Shown piece after piece: positions 8,554 through 17,316 of a DNA stretch of 51,557 nucleotides. The notes below the pieces were generated by a model, which was not told the DNA's origin, did no database searches, and saw only the letters and a program-made list of their open reading frames with translations. The position numbers and the translations under genes are program-made. Location: NCBI GenBank assembly GCA_002762845.1, contig PCYB01000066.1, forward strand, positions 1 through 51,557, given 5' to 3'. Each line of letters opens with the position of its first letter. Position 1 is the stretch's first letter. This DNA is from Candidatus Woesearchaeota archaeon CG10_big_fil_rev_8_21_14_0_10_36_11. Its GTDB lineage: Archaea; Nanobdellota; Nanobdellia; Woesearchaeales; GW2011-AR9.

Positions 8554-10236
8554 TCATGAACTTACAGGAAATACCACCTTTTCATTAAAAAATTGATTGT
8601 AAAGAGTTATTCCGTCCTCTCTGTTGTTCATCTCAAATATCTGTATCCTGTATGTTTTAGAACTATCATCATATACTAATGTAACGTCGTCAGATAACTT
8701 GTCCATCTGTGTAAGTTCTTCATAATTGTCCCATTTTTCGAGATTTCCTTCATCAATAACAATAAAATCAACATTGTACAACTTGCCAAAATGTATTATG
8801 TCTTTGTAATTAGCATATGGAAGATTTGTGTACTTTGCCTCACTGTAAAAACTAATCTCCGGTCGTCGTGACATAACATTTATCTGTTCATATTCGGGAT
8901 ATTTCTCTTTCAAGAATGATGCTGCATCAACATATTCTGTAAGGTCATGTTCATACATAAATCCGTAATAGACAATATAGGGAATAGAACTTACTATTAA
9001 AAAAAGAACAATTATACGCTTGCTATTTTTTTCTATGAACCGAACAAACATATTTCTTTTTATTCTATGAAGAGTAATTTTCTGAGTAATTATTTTAGTA
9101 GAATGAACAAATCCTGTTAGTGATAATAATAATAATAAAAGAATTATAGGGAGCATGAATCGCGCAAAATTGATGAAAAAACATGCATATATAAGAACAA
9201 ATAAAATTATTAAAGTTATTATAATCTTGTTTTGTGTATCTTTTAAGAAGCCTTTATTGAGAAAAGAAAAGAGAAGAGGAATTATAATGGGAATAGCAAG
9301 AAGAAAAATCCATTTAATTTCATTGAGTATGTTATTGAAAAATCGTTGTCTAAATTCTGTTGGATTGTCCCCAATATACCCTAAAAGTGAAACGTTATTA
9401 TTTTTCTCAAATATGTCTATTTGATTTTTCTCTTCGTTGAGAGAATATACTATTTTTTCATAATCTCCTCCTGTAACGACTTCACCAACCAAAACGTTCA
9501 TGCCAGATTTACCACTAATAGTTATGTGGCCTGTTGATTCTGTAATGAAAGAAATGTATGGGAATGCAATAAGAATAACAATAACAAGAATAAATACAAC
9601 TCTTAACAAATTATTTATATCTGGAAGAATGTTCCATCGTTTCATTCCATTCTTTGTTTTTTCTTGACTACGCAAAAATAAAATAGGTAACACAAGTAAG
9701 AAAACCCCCTCTGGTCGAATTAAGTATGTACCTGCCACAGTAATAGAAAACAATACTAACAATAATTTTGTTCTTGTTTTATACAACCGAAAGAAAAGAT
9801 ATAATGAAAGAAAGAAGAACAAAAAAAAGAGTGATTCTGTTAACACTTGTGTTGCTGTTCGTATGATGAACGGATACATTGTAAATGCTGTTGCAGCAAA
9901 TACTCCTACATTTTCATTATGCAATTCTTTTCCAAGGAAATAAAAAATGACTATCGTTAAGATACTTGCAAGCAAGGAAACTATCTTTCCTGCAATAAAA
10001 AGGTCATTAACAACCAAATTCGTCAGACCAATGAATAAAGGGTATCCCGGAGGAAAAATTATCCCCCAATTATGATTTTCACGGAACGAATATTCACTTC
10101 GTTCAATGAGATTCTGTCCTAAGCGAGCATACGCAATTCCATCCGGATTAATGAACTCTTCTTGGTTAAATAAAGGTATTCGAATACATATTCCAAGCAG
10201 AATAAGGAACAAAAGTAAAAAATAAACTTTTTTCAT
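8554..10236 (-). CDS. GT39/ArnT-like membrane glycosyltransferase (PMT superfamily, GT-C)
   Basis: This 560-residue protein has about ten hydrophobic segments and a soluble C-terminal part of about 120 residues. After the first membrane segment it has EFINPDGIAYARLGQNL, whose acidic residue in the first outer loop is the catalytic-site hallmark of the ArnT/PMT family, then a FPPGYPLFIG segment and a RTATQVLTESLF helix. Such GT-C enzymes take a sugar from a polyprenyl-phosphate donor and transfer it on the outer face of the membrane. The GT2 plus DUF2304 pair at 16231-17252 could make such a donor. The acceptor is unknown. It is preceded by a divergent promoter region of 141 bases shared with the Gfo/Idh gene. 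Confidence 0.83.
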   Translation of the reverse strand: MKKVYFLLLFLILLGICIRIPLFNQEEFINPDGIAYARLGQNLIERSEYSFRENHNWGIIFPPGYPLFIGLTNLVVNDLFIAGKIVSLLASILTIVIFYFLGKELHNENVGVFAATAFTMYPFIIRTATQVLTESLFFLFFFLSLYLFFRLYKTRTKLLLVLFSITVAGTYLIRPEGVFLLVLPILFLRSQEKTKNGMKRWNILPDINNLLRVVFILVIVILIAFPYISFITESTGHITISGKSGMNVLVGEVVTGGDYEKIVYSLNEEKNQIDIFEKNNNVSLLGYIGDNPTEFRQRFFNNILNEIKWIFLLAIPIIIPLLFSFLNKGFLKDTQNKIIITLIILFVLIYACFFINFARFMLPIILLLLLLSLTGFVHSTKIITQKITLHRIKRNMFVRFIEKNSKRIIVLFLIVSSIPYIVYYGFMYEHDLTEYVDAASFLKEKYPEYEQINVMSRRPEISFYSEAKYTNLPYANYKDIIHFGKLYNVDFIVIDEGNLEKWDNYEELTQMDKLSDDVTLVYDDSSKTYRIQIFEMNNREDGITLYNQFFNEKVVFPVSS

Positions 10237-10377
10237 AGTGAAACTAATACGATTATATTTCCTATATAAGGATTATGAACGTACAATGAATACTTTGAGA
10301 ATAAATCTTAATCAATCGCTTTATATAGAACTAAAGTCAGAAATCTTTAAATAATCACCTCGGGATTAAAGAGGAAA

Positions 10378-11385
10378 ATGGGTTCAAATAAGACAATTAA
10401 GTTAGGGGTTATAGGAATTGGTTCTATTTTTAAGACTCATTATAAAGCAATTACTTCCATAAAGAACGCAGAATTAGTAGCTCTTTGCTCTCGGTCTGAA
10501 GAGAAGCTTCATTCTGAAGCAGAAAAGTTAGGGGTTAAAGCATATCGTACAGTTGAGGAAATGGTAGCTGATCCAAAGATCGATGCTGTCATTGTTCTTA
10601 CACCACCGTATACTCATACAGATATTGGGTTGAAAGTAGCACGCGCAGGCAAGCATCTTCTTATTGAAAAACCTCTTGACATTGACATTGAGAAAGCGCA
10701 ACAGTTGGTAGAAGAATGTGAAAAAAATAATGTTATATTAAGCGTCATTTCACAGATGAGGTTTGGTGGTGCAGTACAAAAAGCAAAACGATTGATTGAA
10801 CACGGAACGTTAGGAAAGCTAACCCTTCTTCGTGTTTCTATGAAATGGAATAGGAGCAAAAAATATTACGATTCTAGTTCTTGGATAACAGATTCTCAAA
10901 AGTCTGGCGGTGGAGTTTTGATTAATCAAGGGATTCATTTTGTAGACCTGCTTCGGTGGTTAGGCGGTCCGTATACTAAAGTGTCTTCATTTAAATGTAC
11001 TTTGAAACATACTGTTCCAATAGAAGATACGTTTGTTGGTATGGTACAATTCAAGAATAATGCATTGGGAATAATCGAGGCAACAACGACAGCATGTCGA
11101 AACCTTCCAAATATTATTGAAGTTCATGGAACTAATGGTTCAATAGTTATAAAGAATAATAAGATTATTGAATATCATTTTGGTGATTACTCACTCTTTA
11201 ATACAATCAGATCAAAATTATATTCAAAAATATTCTCATTTATTCCGTTGAAGAAAGGCCATATTACAGATCAGATTACCAATTTCGTTTCAACAATCAA
11301 TAAAGAGGAAAAACTTTTCGTTCCTGGTTCAGAGGGATTGGACACATTAAAGTTATGTCGGAAATTGTATGAAAATGGTACATAA
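10378..11385 (+). CDS. Gfo/Idh/MocA-family NAD(P)-dependent oxidoreductase
   Basis: The 335-residue protein has an N-terminal Rossmann domain with LGVIGIGSIFKTHY (GxGxxx), followed by LCSRSEE, VIVLTPPYTH and the family signature LLIEKPLDIDIE, where Lys of EKP contacts the nicotinamide. The C-terminal substrate domain has GGGVLINQGIHFVDLLRWLGG, with the catalytic His in GIHFVD. Members oxidise or reduce sugars and sugar nucleotides. GAGG at 10371-10374 sits just before the start. The last 17 bases overlap the start of the radical SAM/SPASM gene, so the two are translationally coupled and may act on one sugar-derived product. The substrate cannot be told from sequence. Confidence 0.9.
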   Translation: MGSNKTIKLGVIGIGSIFKTHYKAITSIKNAELVALCSRSEEKLHSEAEKLGVKAYRTVEEMVADPKIDAVIVLTPPYTHTDIGLKVARAGKHLLIEKPLDIDIEKAQQLVEECEKNNVILSVISQMRFGGAVQKAKRLIEHGTLGKLTLLRVSMKWNRSKKYYDSSSWITDSQKSGGGVLINQGIHFVDLLRWLGGPYTKVSSFKCTLKHTVPIEDTFVGMVQFKNNALGIIEATTTACRNLPNIIEVHGTNGSIVIKNNKIIEYHFGDYSLFNTIRSKLYSKIFSFIPLKKGHITDQITNFVSTINKEEKLFVPGSEGLDTLKLCRKLYENGT

Positions 11386-12520
11386 ATTAATACAAAAAGC
11401 AAGAACAGCGATTACTAAAGTTAGGCCAGTTTATAACGTCGCAAGAAAGATATATTATCGTCAAGAACGTAAATATCTTAAAGAGATTTATTCCCGAACT
11501 TTGAAAACTGGTGATGCACCATTTCCAGAGATGGTTATTTTTGAACCTACAGCACGGTGCAATTTAAAGTGTAAGATGTGCTTTTTTAATCGCCTTGCGC
11601 AGGTTAAGAAAGATGTTCCAGAACTTACCATGGAAGAAATAAAAGAGATATTCACAAAAAATAGGTTCAAGAAAGTCAACCTTATCGGTGGAGAACCGAT
11701 GATGCATCACAACATCCTCGATACGATGAAATTGTTTGATTCTCTTGGCATGAAATACGATTTAGCAACGAATGGGACATTGATTAATGCGATAAATATT
11801 GATACTCTTGCGCAGATGAAAGGATTAGTAAGTGTTGGCATGTCTTTAGATGGTAATCAGGAGATGCATAACGAAATCCGCGGTTCTCCCGTTGCATTCC
11901 AAAGAACATTGGAAGCGTTTAAAATGCTTCATCAAAAAGGAATCATTACCAACATCGTTTCTGTTGTCATGAAAGAAAATCTTCCGTACCTTAAAGATAT
12001 TGTCAAAATTGCACACGAAAATGGTATTAAATCCGTGTGGTTTGAAATTGAACGGTATTATATCAAGAATGAAATTGCACAAACTCAATCTTTACTTAAA
12101 GTGCGTGATGAAGATAAAGACGACGTTTTTCCCTTGATGATAATTGATGAATATACTCGGGCGTATTCTGTAGATGAATTGAAAACGTCTCTTCAGGAAG
12201 CACAAGAATATGGAAAGAAGAACGGCGTTAACGTCTTTTTTTATCCTGATTATTTACTAACACAAGTAAATGACTGTCATGCCAGAACACTTCGGCGGAA
12301 TGGTCGGTTTATGTGCCGGTTCATTAACAGGGCGAGGATAGATCCGTATGGGAACGTTATTCACTGCGGGCAATTACGCAAATCTTTTGGTAATCTGAAA
12401 GGAAAATCCTTTAAAGAGATTTGGACTAGCCAAGAATATAAAGAGTTTCGATTGAACTTGTTAAACCATAACCTTATGCCCATCTGTGAGACTTGTTTGA
12501 ATATGGTTAAGATAAATTAG
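11369..12520 (+). CDS. Radical SAM/SPASM-domain protein
   Basis: The 383-residue protein has TARCNLKCKMC (CX3CX2C) at about residue 55, NLIGGEPMMH as the glycine-rich SAM-binding motif, and a C-terminal SPASM-like cysteine set (CHAR, CRFIN, CGQLR, ICETC) that would bind auxiliary Fe-S clusters. SPASM enzymes modify peptides, lipids or sugars. The start codon lies inside the end of the Gfo/Idh gene (17-base overlap). A second ATG at 11375 is also possible. A run of eight T directly after the stop, at 12521-12528, could act as a terminator although it lies within the convergent gene. The substrate is unknown. Confidence 0.88.
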   Translation: MKMVHKLIQKARTAITKVRPVYNVARKIYYRQERKYLKEIYSRTLKTGDAPFPEMVIFEPTARCNLKCKMCFFNRLAQVKKDVPELTMEEIKEIFTKNRFKKVNLIGGEPMMHHNILDTMKLFDSLGMKYDLATNGTLINAINIDTLAQMKGLVSVGMSLDGNQEMHNEIRGSPVAFQRTLEAFKMLHQKGIITNIVSVVMKENLPYLKDIVKIAHENGIKSVWFEIERYYIKNEIAQTQSLLKVRDEDKDDVFPLMIIDEYTRAYSVDELKTSLQEAQEYGKKNGVNVFFYPDYLLTQVNDCHARTLRRNGRFMCRFINRARIDPYGNVIHCGQLRKSFGNLKGKSFKEIWTSQEYKEFRLNLLNHNLMPICETCLNMVKIN

Positions 12521-13764
12521 TTTTTTTTGTATCGTATCAATTTTTCATACACTTTCCTATGATGTTGAAACACAGCCGATACATTAGATACTTTGGTAAT
12601 GAGAGCAAGTCCATTCTTTGCAAGCCTTTCTCTGGTGTCCGGTTCTTTAATAAGTGTGATTATAGCGTTTGTCATGTCTTTAACGTTTCTTGCTTCAACC
12701 ACTAGGCCTGTTTTACCATGAATAACAAGCTCAGAACTACCGCCAACATCTGTTGCAATAATAGTTTTTTTCATTGTAAATGATTCAAAGATAATGCGTG
12801 TAAGCGGTTCCGGCCATAACGATGGCGAGATAACAAAGTGTGAATGTGCATATTCTTCTCTCATTGTTTCGTGGTTGATATTTCCTAAGAACGTTACATT
12901 TTGTTTCAATCGTAATCTTCTTGTCAACTTTACCAACTTTTCCATTGATGATCCCTCGCCCGCGATACGTAATTGTGTGTTAGGATATTTATCAACTACA
13001 TATCTAAATGAATGTAGAAGATAATCAAACCCTTTTGTTTTTTTCAGTCCGCCCGCAGTAAATATTCTTATTTTTTGGGACGTTCCTATACCATTAATGG
13101 GGCTCCATTCTTCTTTCTGCACTTTTATTGTTTTTATTTTTCTCTTTTCAATACCAGACTCAATAACTTTATTTTTCACAAAATCCGAAACAGTAATGTA
13201 ATAATCAATATTTTTGAAATAATGGAGCAGCCGATTATTCTGTGTATAAAACCATGGAAAGACAAGATAACTTATCCATCCTTTTCCATATCTCTGAACA
13301 AACGACTCATATAACCACTTTTTGTACATCTTTTTGTTGTACCTAAACGGAACAATTCCTTGTTCTAAAGGAATAGACAAATTACACACAAAACGATAAT
13401 CTCTGACGGTAAACACTGTTGGAATTTTTAACTTCTTTGACACTTTAATTGCCGTTATCATCATGGAAGAATCTTGTATATGAACAACATCTGGTTTTTC
13501 TTTTTGAAGAATTGTATGTATTCTTTTTTCCATAAGTCTATCAATATATTTGTGTCCTATAAGAAGAACAGAATTTGGTACATGTCGTACTGAAGGAATA
13601 GAATAACATCGAAAGGGCATTGGATGAGATATCTTTGTTGTTATCACAAATGCAGAATCATTCTTATTTTGAGAAGTATTAAAACTCTTTGCAAGGAGAA
13701 AACTACTGATTTCTGCTCCTGACGTTTTTTGTCCAAGGAATGTAGCAATGATAGCGACTTTCAT
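12517..13764 (-). CDS. GT4-family glycosyltransferase (first of three)
   Basis: The 415-residue protein has the GT-B architecture of GT4 enzymes. The N-terminal acceptor domain starts with VAIIATFLGQKTSGAE and has DVVHIQDSS. The C-terminal donor domain has RIFTAGGLKKTKGFDYLL, LRIAGEG, NVTFLGNI and then SPSLWPEPLTRIIFESF, the E-x7-E type motif that binds the nucleotide-sugar phosphates, followed by VGGSSELVIHGKTGLVV. It is a predicted cytosolic or membrane-associated retaining glycosyltransferase. Its start overlaps the stop of the next GT4 gene by 4 bases, and its last 4 bases overlap the end of the convergent SPASM gene. Donor and acceptor sugars are unknown. Confidence 0.88.
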   Translation of the reverse strand: MKVAIIATFLGQKTSGAEISSFLLAKSFNTSQNKNDSAFVITTKISHPMPFRCYSIPSVRHVPNSVLLIGHKYIDRLMEKRIHTILQKEKPDVVHIQDSSMMITAIKVSKKLKIPTVFTVRDYRFVCNLSIPLEQGIVPFRYNKKMYKKWLYESFVQRYGKGWISYLVFPWFYTQNNRLLHYFKNIDYYITVSDFVKNKVIESGIEKRKIKTIKVQKEEWSPINGIGTSQKIRIFTAGGLKKTKGFDYLLHSFRYVVDKYPNTQLRIAGEGSSMEKLVKLTRRLRLKQNVTFLGNINHETMREEYAHSHFVISPSLWPEPLTRIIFESFTMKKTIIATDVGGSSELVIHGKTGLVVEARNVKDMTNAIITLIKEPDTRERLAKNGLALITKVSNVSAVFQHHRKVYEKLIRYKKN

Positions 13765-15032
13765 GATGTTATTCTTGTTGTCTTAATACTTTTTATTTTT
13801 CTGTATGTTTTATATGTTGTAATAAGTTGTTGTATAACTGAATTCTCATCATATTTCAGCACTTTTTTCATCCCGACAATGCCCATTTTCTTCCTTTGGT
13901 CAGGTTTTTCGATAAGTGTCTTCAGGGTAGTATGTAACTCTTGTATATTGCCTGGTTGTACAAGTATCCCCGCACATTTCTCTATAGTTTCTTTGATACC
14001 ACCAATAGACGAGCCGATAACAGGTTTTCCAGCAGCCATAGATTCGATAGAAATTCTTCCAAACGGTTCTGGCCACAATGAGGGAAATACGACGATGTCT
14101 GCTACATCATAGATTGCTGGAATTTGAGAATAGGAAACTGGTTCATGGAGTGTCGCATTGAGTTTATTTTTGTTAATAAACTGTACCAGTTCTTCTTTGA
14201 GTACACCATCACCGTACAATGTACAATGACAGTCAAGTTCCCGTAATGCACGTAGAAGAATCTGTGGTCCTTTTGATTTGATTAATGATCCTAAGTACAC
14301 CACTTCAACTTTTTTACTTTTCCTATCTTTATTTTTATTCTTTATTCTAAACTCATGTACTGCAAGAGCATTTGGAATAACGATACTCTGTAATTTATGT
14401 TGATGCAAGATTCCCTGGACATATTTACTTATTGCAATGAGATTACAATACTGTAATGATTTTTGTAATTTTGTATAGTATCTATAAACATACCAGAGAA
14501 ATAAAGGATTATACTTGAAATACCATATGTTTTTCATCTTCCCTATTTCTACAGATTGTTGTTGACAGGAAATGAATTGTAATGGAGAACATCGTATCAT
14601 ACACTCTTTTTTTCCGTGAAATATCCTATCTCCCTTTGGACATAACGCGGGATAACTTTCAACTGTTGCACAGAGCGGAATCTCGAGATGGTTCAGTTTT
14701 GGTGCCGCAATGCAACTTGTTCCAATAAAATGAATGATGTCAAACTTCTTTCTTCTTGTCATCAGCAATACTTCTTTATCAATCGATTTTGGAAAGTGAA
14801 CACTTCGTATAATGTTATTCCGTATACCAATTGGCGATTCGCCCGTTGTACACGTTCTATAAACATGTATCCCATCAACAATTTCGTATCTCTGAAGACC
14901 TTTATGGTACGATGTTAATACAGAAACTCCTACTCCCTGTTTCACTAATGCTTTCGCAAGGAGATGAAGGTTTATCTCGCCACCACCCATAATCTTTGGA
15001 GGGAAATATTCTGAAACAAAGAGAATGTCCAT
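13761..15032 (-). CDS. GT4-family glycosyltransferase (second of three)
   Basis: This 423-residue GT-B enzyme starts with ILFVSEYFPPKIMGGGE, the usual N-terminal strand and glycine loop of GT4. The donor half has VVYLGSLIKSKGPQILL, CTLYGDG, LHEPVSYSQIP, then FPSLWPEPFGRISIESMAAGKPVIG, which contains the E-x7-E phosphate-binding motif. A cysteine-rich stretch near residues 120-155 (CIAAPK, CATVE, CPKGD, CMIRCSP) is also found in some GT4 enzymes but has no assigned role. It overlaps the downstream GT4 gene by 4 bases. It probably adds a sugar to a lipid-linked glycan; the specificity is not readable. Confidence 0.88.
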   Translation of the reverse strand: MDILFVSEYFPPKIMGGGEINLHLLAKALVKQGVGVSVLTSYHKGLQRYEIVDGIHVYRTCTTGESPIGIRNNIIRSVHFPKSIDKEVLLMTRRKKFDIIHFIGTSCIAAPKLNHLEIPLCATVESYPALCPKGDRIFHGKKECMIRCSPLQFISCQQQSVEIGKMKNIWYFKYNPLFLWYVYRYYTKLQKSLQYCNLIAISKYVQGILHQHKLQSIVIPNALAVHEFRIKNKNKDRKSKKVEVVYLGSLIKSKGPQILLRALRELDCHCTLYGDGVLKEELVQFINKNKLNATLHEPVSYSQIPAIYDVADIVVFPSLWPEPFGRISIESMAAGKPVIGSSIGGIKETIEKCAGILVQPGNIQELHTTLKTLIEKPDQRKKMGIVGMKKVLKYDENSVIQQLITTYKTYRKIKSIKTTRITS

Positions 15033-15079
15033 AATACAATTGCGAGAAAAATGGCTTTATAATGGTTATGGAGAAAGGT

Positions 15080-16219
15080 TCAGTTCTTATGAGACAAAAT
15101 CCTATACAACTCTAAATATTTCTCAATACTCGGTGCCCATTCAAATCTTCTGATTGGGGTCTCGTTATACTTCCCTTTCGCTCCCTGTATGACTTTTTCT
15201 GCAAGTTCTCTATAATCTTTACTTTTAAACATAAGATATTTCCCAGACACAACTTCAGGAATAGAACCGGCATCACTTACAATTACTGGCTTGTGCATCG
15301 CAACAGATTCAGTTGTTGTGTATCCAAACCCTTCTGCAAGTGACGGCACAACAATACAATCAGCGGCGTTAATATAATCACCTAACTCCTCATATGGTAC
15401 TGAGGGAACAATCTTGACATAACTTTCTATCTTTAGTTTTTTAATGAGTTGTCGCAGTTCTTGATATTTATTTTTATACTTATCTATAGACCCTAACATT
15501 AACAAGAATAATGAGTTTGGCAATCTCTCTTTAATATATGGAACTGCCTTAAGAACATATTCAAACCCTTTTGATGGTCCTGGCCGACCCCATGAAAAAT
15601 ATACAAACTTTTTTTCTGCACCTAACTCTTTTCGTATTCTCTTTGCGTTTTCAGTATTAAAATTCGTTGGATCCCAGAACGTATAATCCAATCCGTTATA
15701 GATTGTTACTGTTTTCTTTTCTTTGATGCCGGATCGTATCAAATCGTTCCGTGTTGCGTTTGATACACAAACGTACTTATCAAAAGGCAACATGTAAATT
15801 AATCGTTCTAAACATTCATGAATGAATGACTTTATCCACGGAAATCCTGTGTTTTTTCTCCATTTACCAATCCACACTTCATGTATCGTAAGAACAACTT
15901 TTTTCCCTGTAAGTTTCGCAGCTATCCATGCTGGTACAGCACCATTAAATGTTGTCGTCTGAATTATATCTGCTTGCCGTGCCATCTTGATTGCGTTTGG
16001 GATAGCAGAAAACGTAAAGACATATCGAGAAAAGAACGAAGGAACACGATAAACTTTCACGCTGTTCATGACTTCTTTTTCTTTTGTGTTTTTTAATTGG
16101 TGCGTGAGGAGCGCGACGGTATGGCCACGTGTGACGTACCCTTCTGCAATATTCTTGAACACAACTTCTGCTCCGCCATAATGCGGAATATAATTCTCAC
16201 ACACGAAAAGAATTTTCAT
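15080..16219 (-). CDS. GT4-family glycosyltransferase (third of three)
   Basis: The 379-residue protein starts with ILFVCENYIPHYGGAEVVF and has VLTIHEVW and VCVSNATRNDL in the acceptor half. The donor half has FVYFSWGRPGPSKGFEYVL, KIVPSVPYEELGDY and VPSLAEGFGYTTTESVAM with the E-x7-E-type motif. This is a standard GT4 layout and length. It lies 11 bases after the DUF2304 gene and 47 bases before the second GT4 gene, so the five genes from 17252 down to 12517 look like one transcript. Its place next to the polyprenyl-phosphate-sugar synthase pair suggests glycan assembly on a membrane lipid. Specificity is unknown. Confidence 0.88.
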   Translation of the reverse strand: MKILFVCENYIPHYGGAEVVFKNIAEGYVTRGHTVALLTHQLKNTKEKEVMNSVKVYRVPSFFSRYVFTFSAIPNAIKMARQADIIQTTTFNGAVPAWIAAKLTGKKVVLTIHEVWIGKWRKNTGFPWIKSFIHECLERLIYMLPFDKYVCVSNATRNDLIRSGIKEKKTVTIYNGLDYTFWDPTNFNTENAKRIRKELGAEKKFVYFSWGRPGPSKGFEYVLKAVPYIKERLPNSLFLLMLGSIDKYKNKYQELRQLIKKLKIESYVKIVPSVPYEELGDYINAADCIVVPSLAEGFGYTTTESVAMHKPVIVSDAGSIPEVVSGKYLMFKSKDYRELAEKVIQGAKGKYNETPIRRFEWAPSIEKYLELYRILSHKN

Positions 16220-16230
16220 TTTTAACTCTC

Positions 16231-16602
16231 TTATTTTTGTTTCACTTCTTGTTTTTCTTTTCCATATTCTTCAGCATTTTGTAATGCTTGCTTTCGCACA
16301 AACATTTTTAGTTTATGTTCAAGCTTCTTTGTCTTGCTATAATTATAAAACCCAAGTGCAAGAAGGATAAAGAATCCAAACACTACAAAAAAGTCAAGTC
16401 TTCGATAAAAGTTGAGCGGATCAATTATGGGGTCAAGGATACTAGGAGATATTGCGGTGATGCCAAGAATAATCCATCCAGCAGTCCACGTAATAAACTC
16501 TCCTGAGTTAAGTTCCTTCCGTTTATATTTGACATATGTGAAATAAATCATTGCTATACCAAAGATTATTCCAAGTAGTTGTATCCATAATGTTGTATTC
16601 AT
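16231..16602 (-). CDS. DUF2304-family small membrane protein
   Basis: The 123-residue protein has three hydrophobic segments (about residues 6-24, 38-57 and 70-88) and a charged lysine/glutamate-rich C-terminal tail. The spacing, the central FITWTAGWIILG segment and the RLDFFVVFGF segment fit DUF2304. Proteins of this family commonly sit beside dolichol-phosphate-mannose-synthase-like GT2 genes and are thought to anchor them, comparable to a DPM2/DPM3-type partner. Here its start overlaps the stop of exactly such a GT2 gene by 4 bases, which supports a two-protein complex. No catalytic residues are seen. Confidence 0.78.
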   Translation of the reverse strand: MNTTLWIQLLGIIFGIAMIYFTYVKYKRKELNSGEFITWTAGWIILGITAISPSILDPIIDPLNFYRRLDFFVVFGFFILLALGFYNYSKTKKLEHKLKMFVRKQALQNAEEYGKEKQEVKQK

Positions 16603-17252
16603 TTGAAAAACCTCCAGAGGAACATTTTCATGACAATACTTACGCCATCAAGAACTGTTGTTCCTTTGTATTTATCAGCATAAATTGTTTGTATTGGAAT
16701 CTGTGCATAGGACACTTTATGTTTTCCTGCGCGTGCAATCATTTCCGACTCCATACTATAATCCGATGCATTCCATCGAATTTTCTTATATGTTTCTGCT
16801 GTAAATGCCCTATACCCACATTGTGTATCTTTTACGGTAATACCATACAATATCTTTGTTGTTTTATTTATGAATGCATTTCCAAATCGTAGAACGAATG
16901 GCATTGACGTGCCAAGGGTTCTATATCCAAAAACAAGGTTTACATTGTTCAGTTTCTCAATAAATTCTGGTATCTTTTCTGGGTCATGTTGACCGTCAGC
17001 ATCCATGACAATGATATTGTGAACATTCTGTGTTATAGCATAATCACACCCAGTTTTGAGTGCTGCCCCTTTCCCCAAATTAACTGCATGTTTAAGAAAT
17101 ATAACATTTTCTTCCTGTACAATCTGTTCTGTAGTATCGTGACTTCCATCATCCACGATAATGATATCCTGGACGTATTTCTTGACAGCATGAATGACGT
17201 TTCTGAGTGTCTTTTCCTCGTTATATGCTGGAATGATAACAACAGTGTTCAT
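16599..17252 (-). CDS. GT2-family polyprenyl-phosphate-sugar synthase (DPM1-like)
   Basis: The 217-residue protein is a compact GT-A enzyme. It has VVIIPAYNEEKTL, DIIIVDDGSHD, NLGKGAALKTG, and VMDADGQHDPE, which contains the DxD metal-binding motif. Further on, KDTQCGYRAF and a segment with ESEMIARA fit the dolichol-phosphate mannose/glucose synthase group. It has no membrane segment, so membrane binding is probably provided by the DUF2304 protein encoded right after it (4-base overlap). The product, a polyprenyl-phosphate hexose, could serve the GT39 and AglB enzymes. A TATA-like GTATATAAG at 17275-17283 lies about 27 bases before the start, suggesting a leaderless transcript. Confidence 0.88.
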   Translation of the reverse strand: MNTVVIIPAYNEEKTLRNVIHAVKKYVQDIIIVDDGSHDTTEQIVQEENVIFLKHAVNLGKGAALKTGCDYAITQNVHNIIVMDADGQHDPEKIPEFIEKLNNVNLVFGYRTLGTSMPFVLRFGNAFINKTTKILYGITVKDTQCGYRAFTAETYKKIRWNASDYSMESEMIARAGKHKVSYAQIPIQTIYADKYKGTTVLDGVSIVMKMFLWRFFK

Positions 17253-17316
17253 GGAAAGAATATCAAAGAATACGGTATATAAGGATTATGAAATAAGAGA
17301 AATGTGGTTCAAGATT

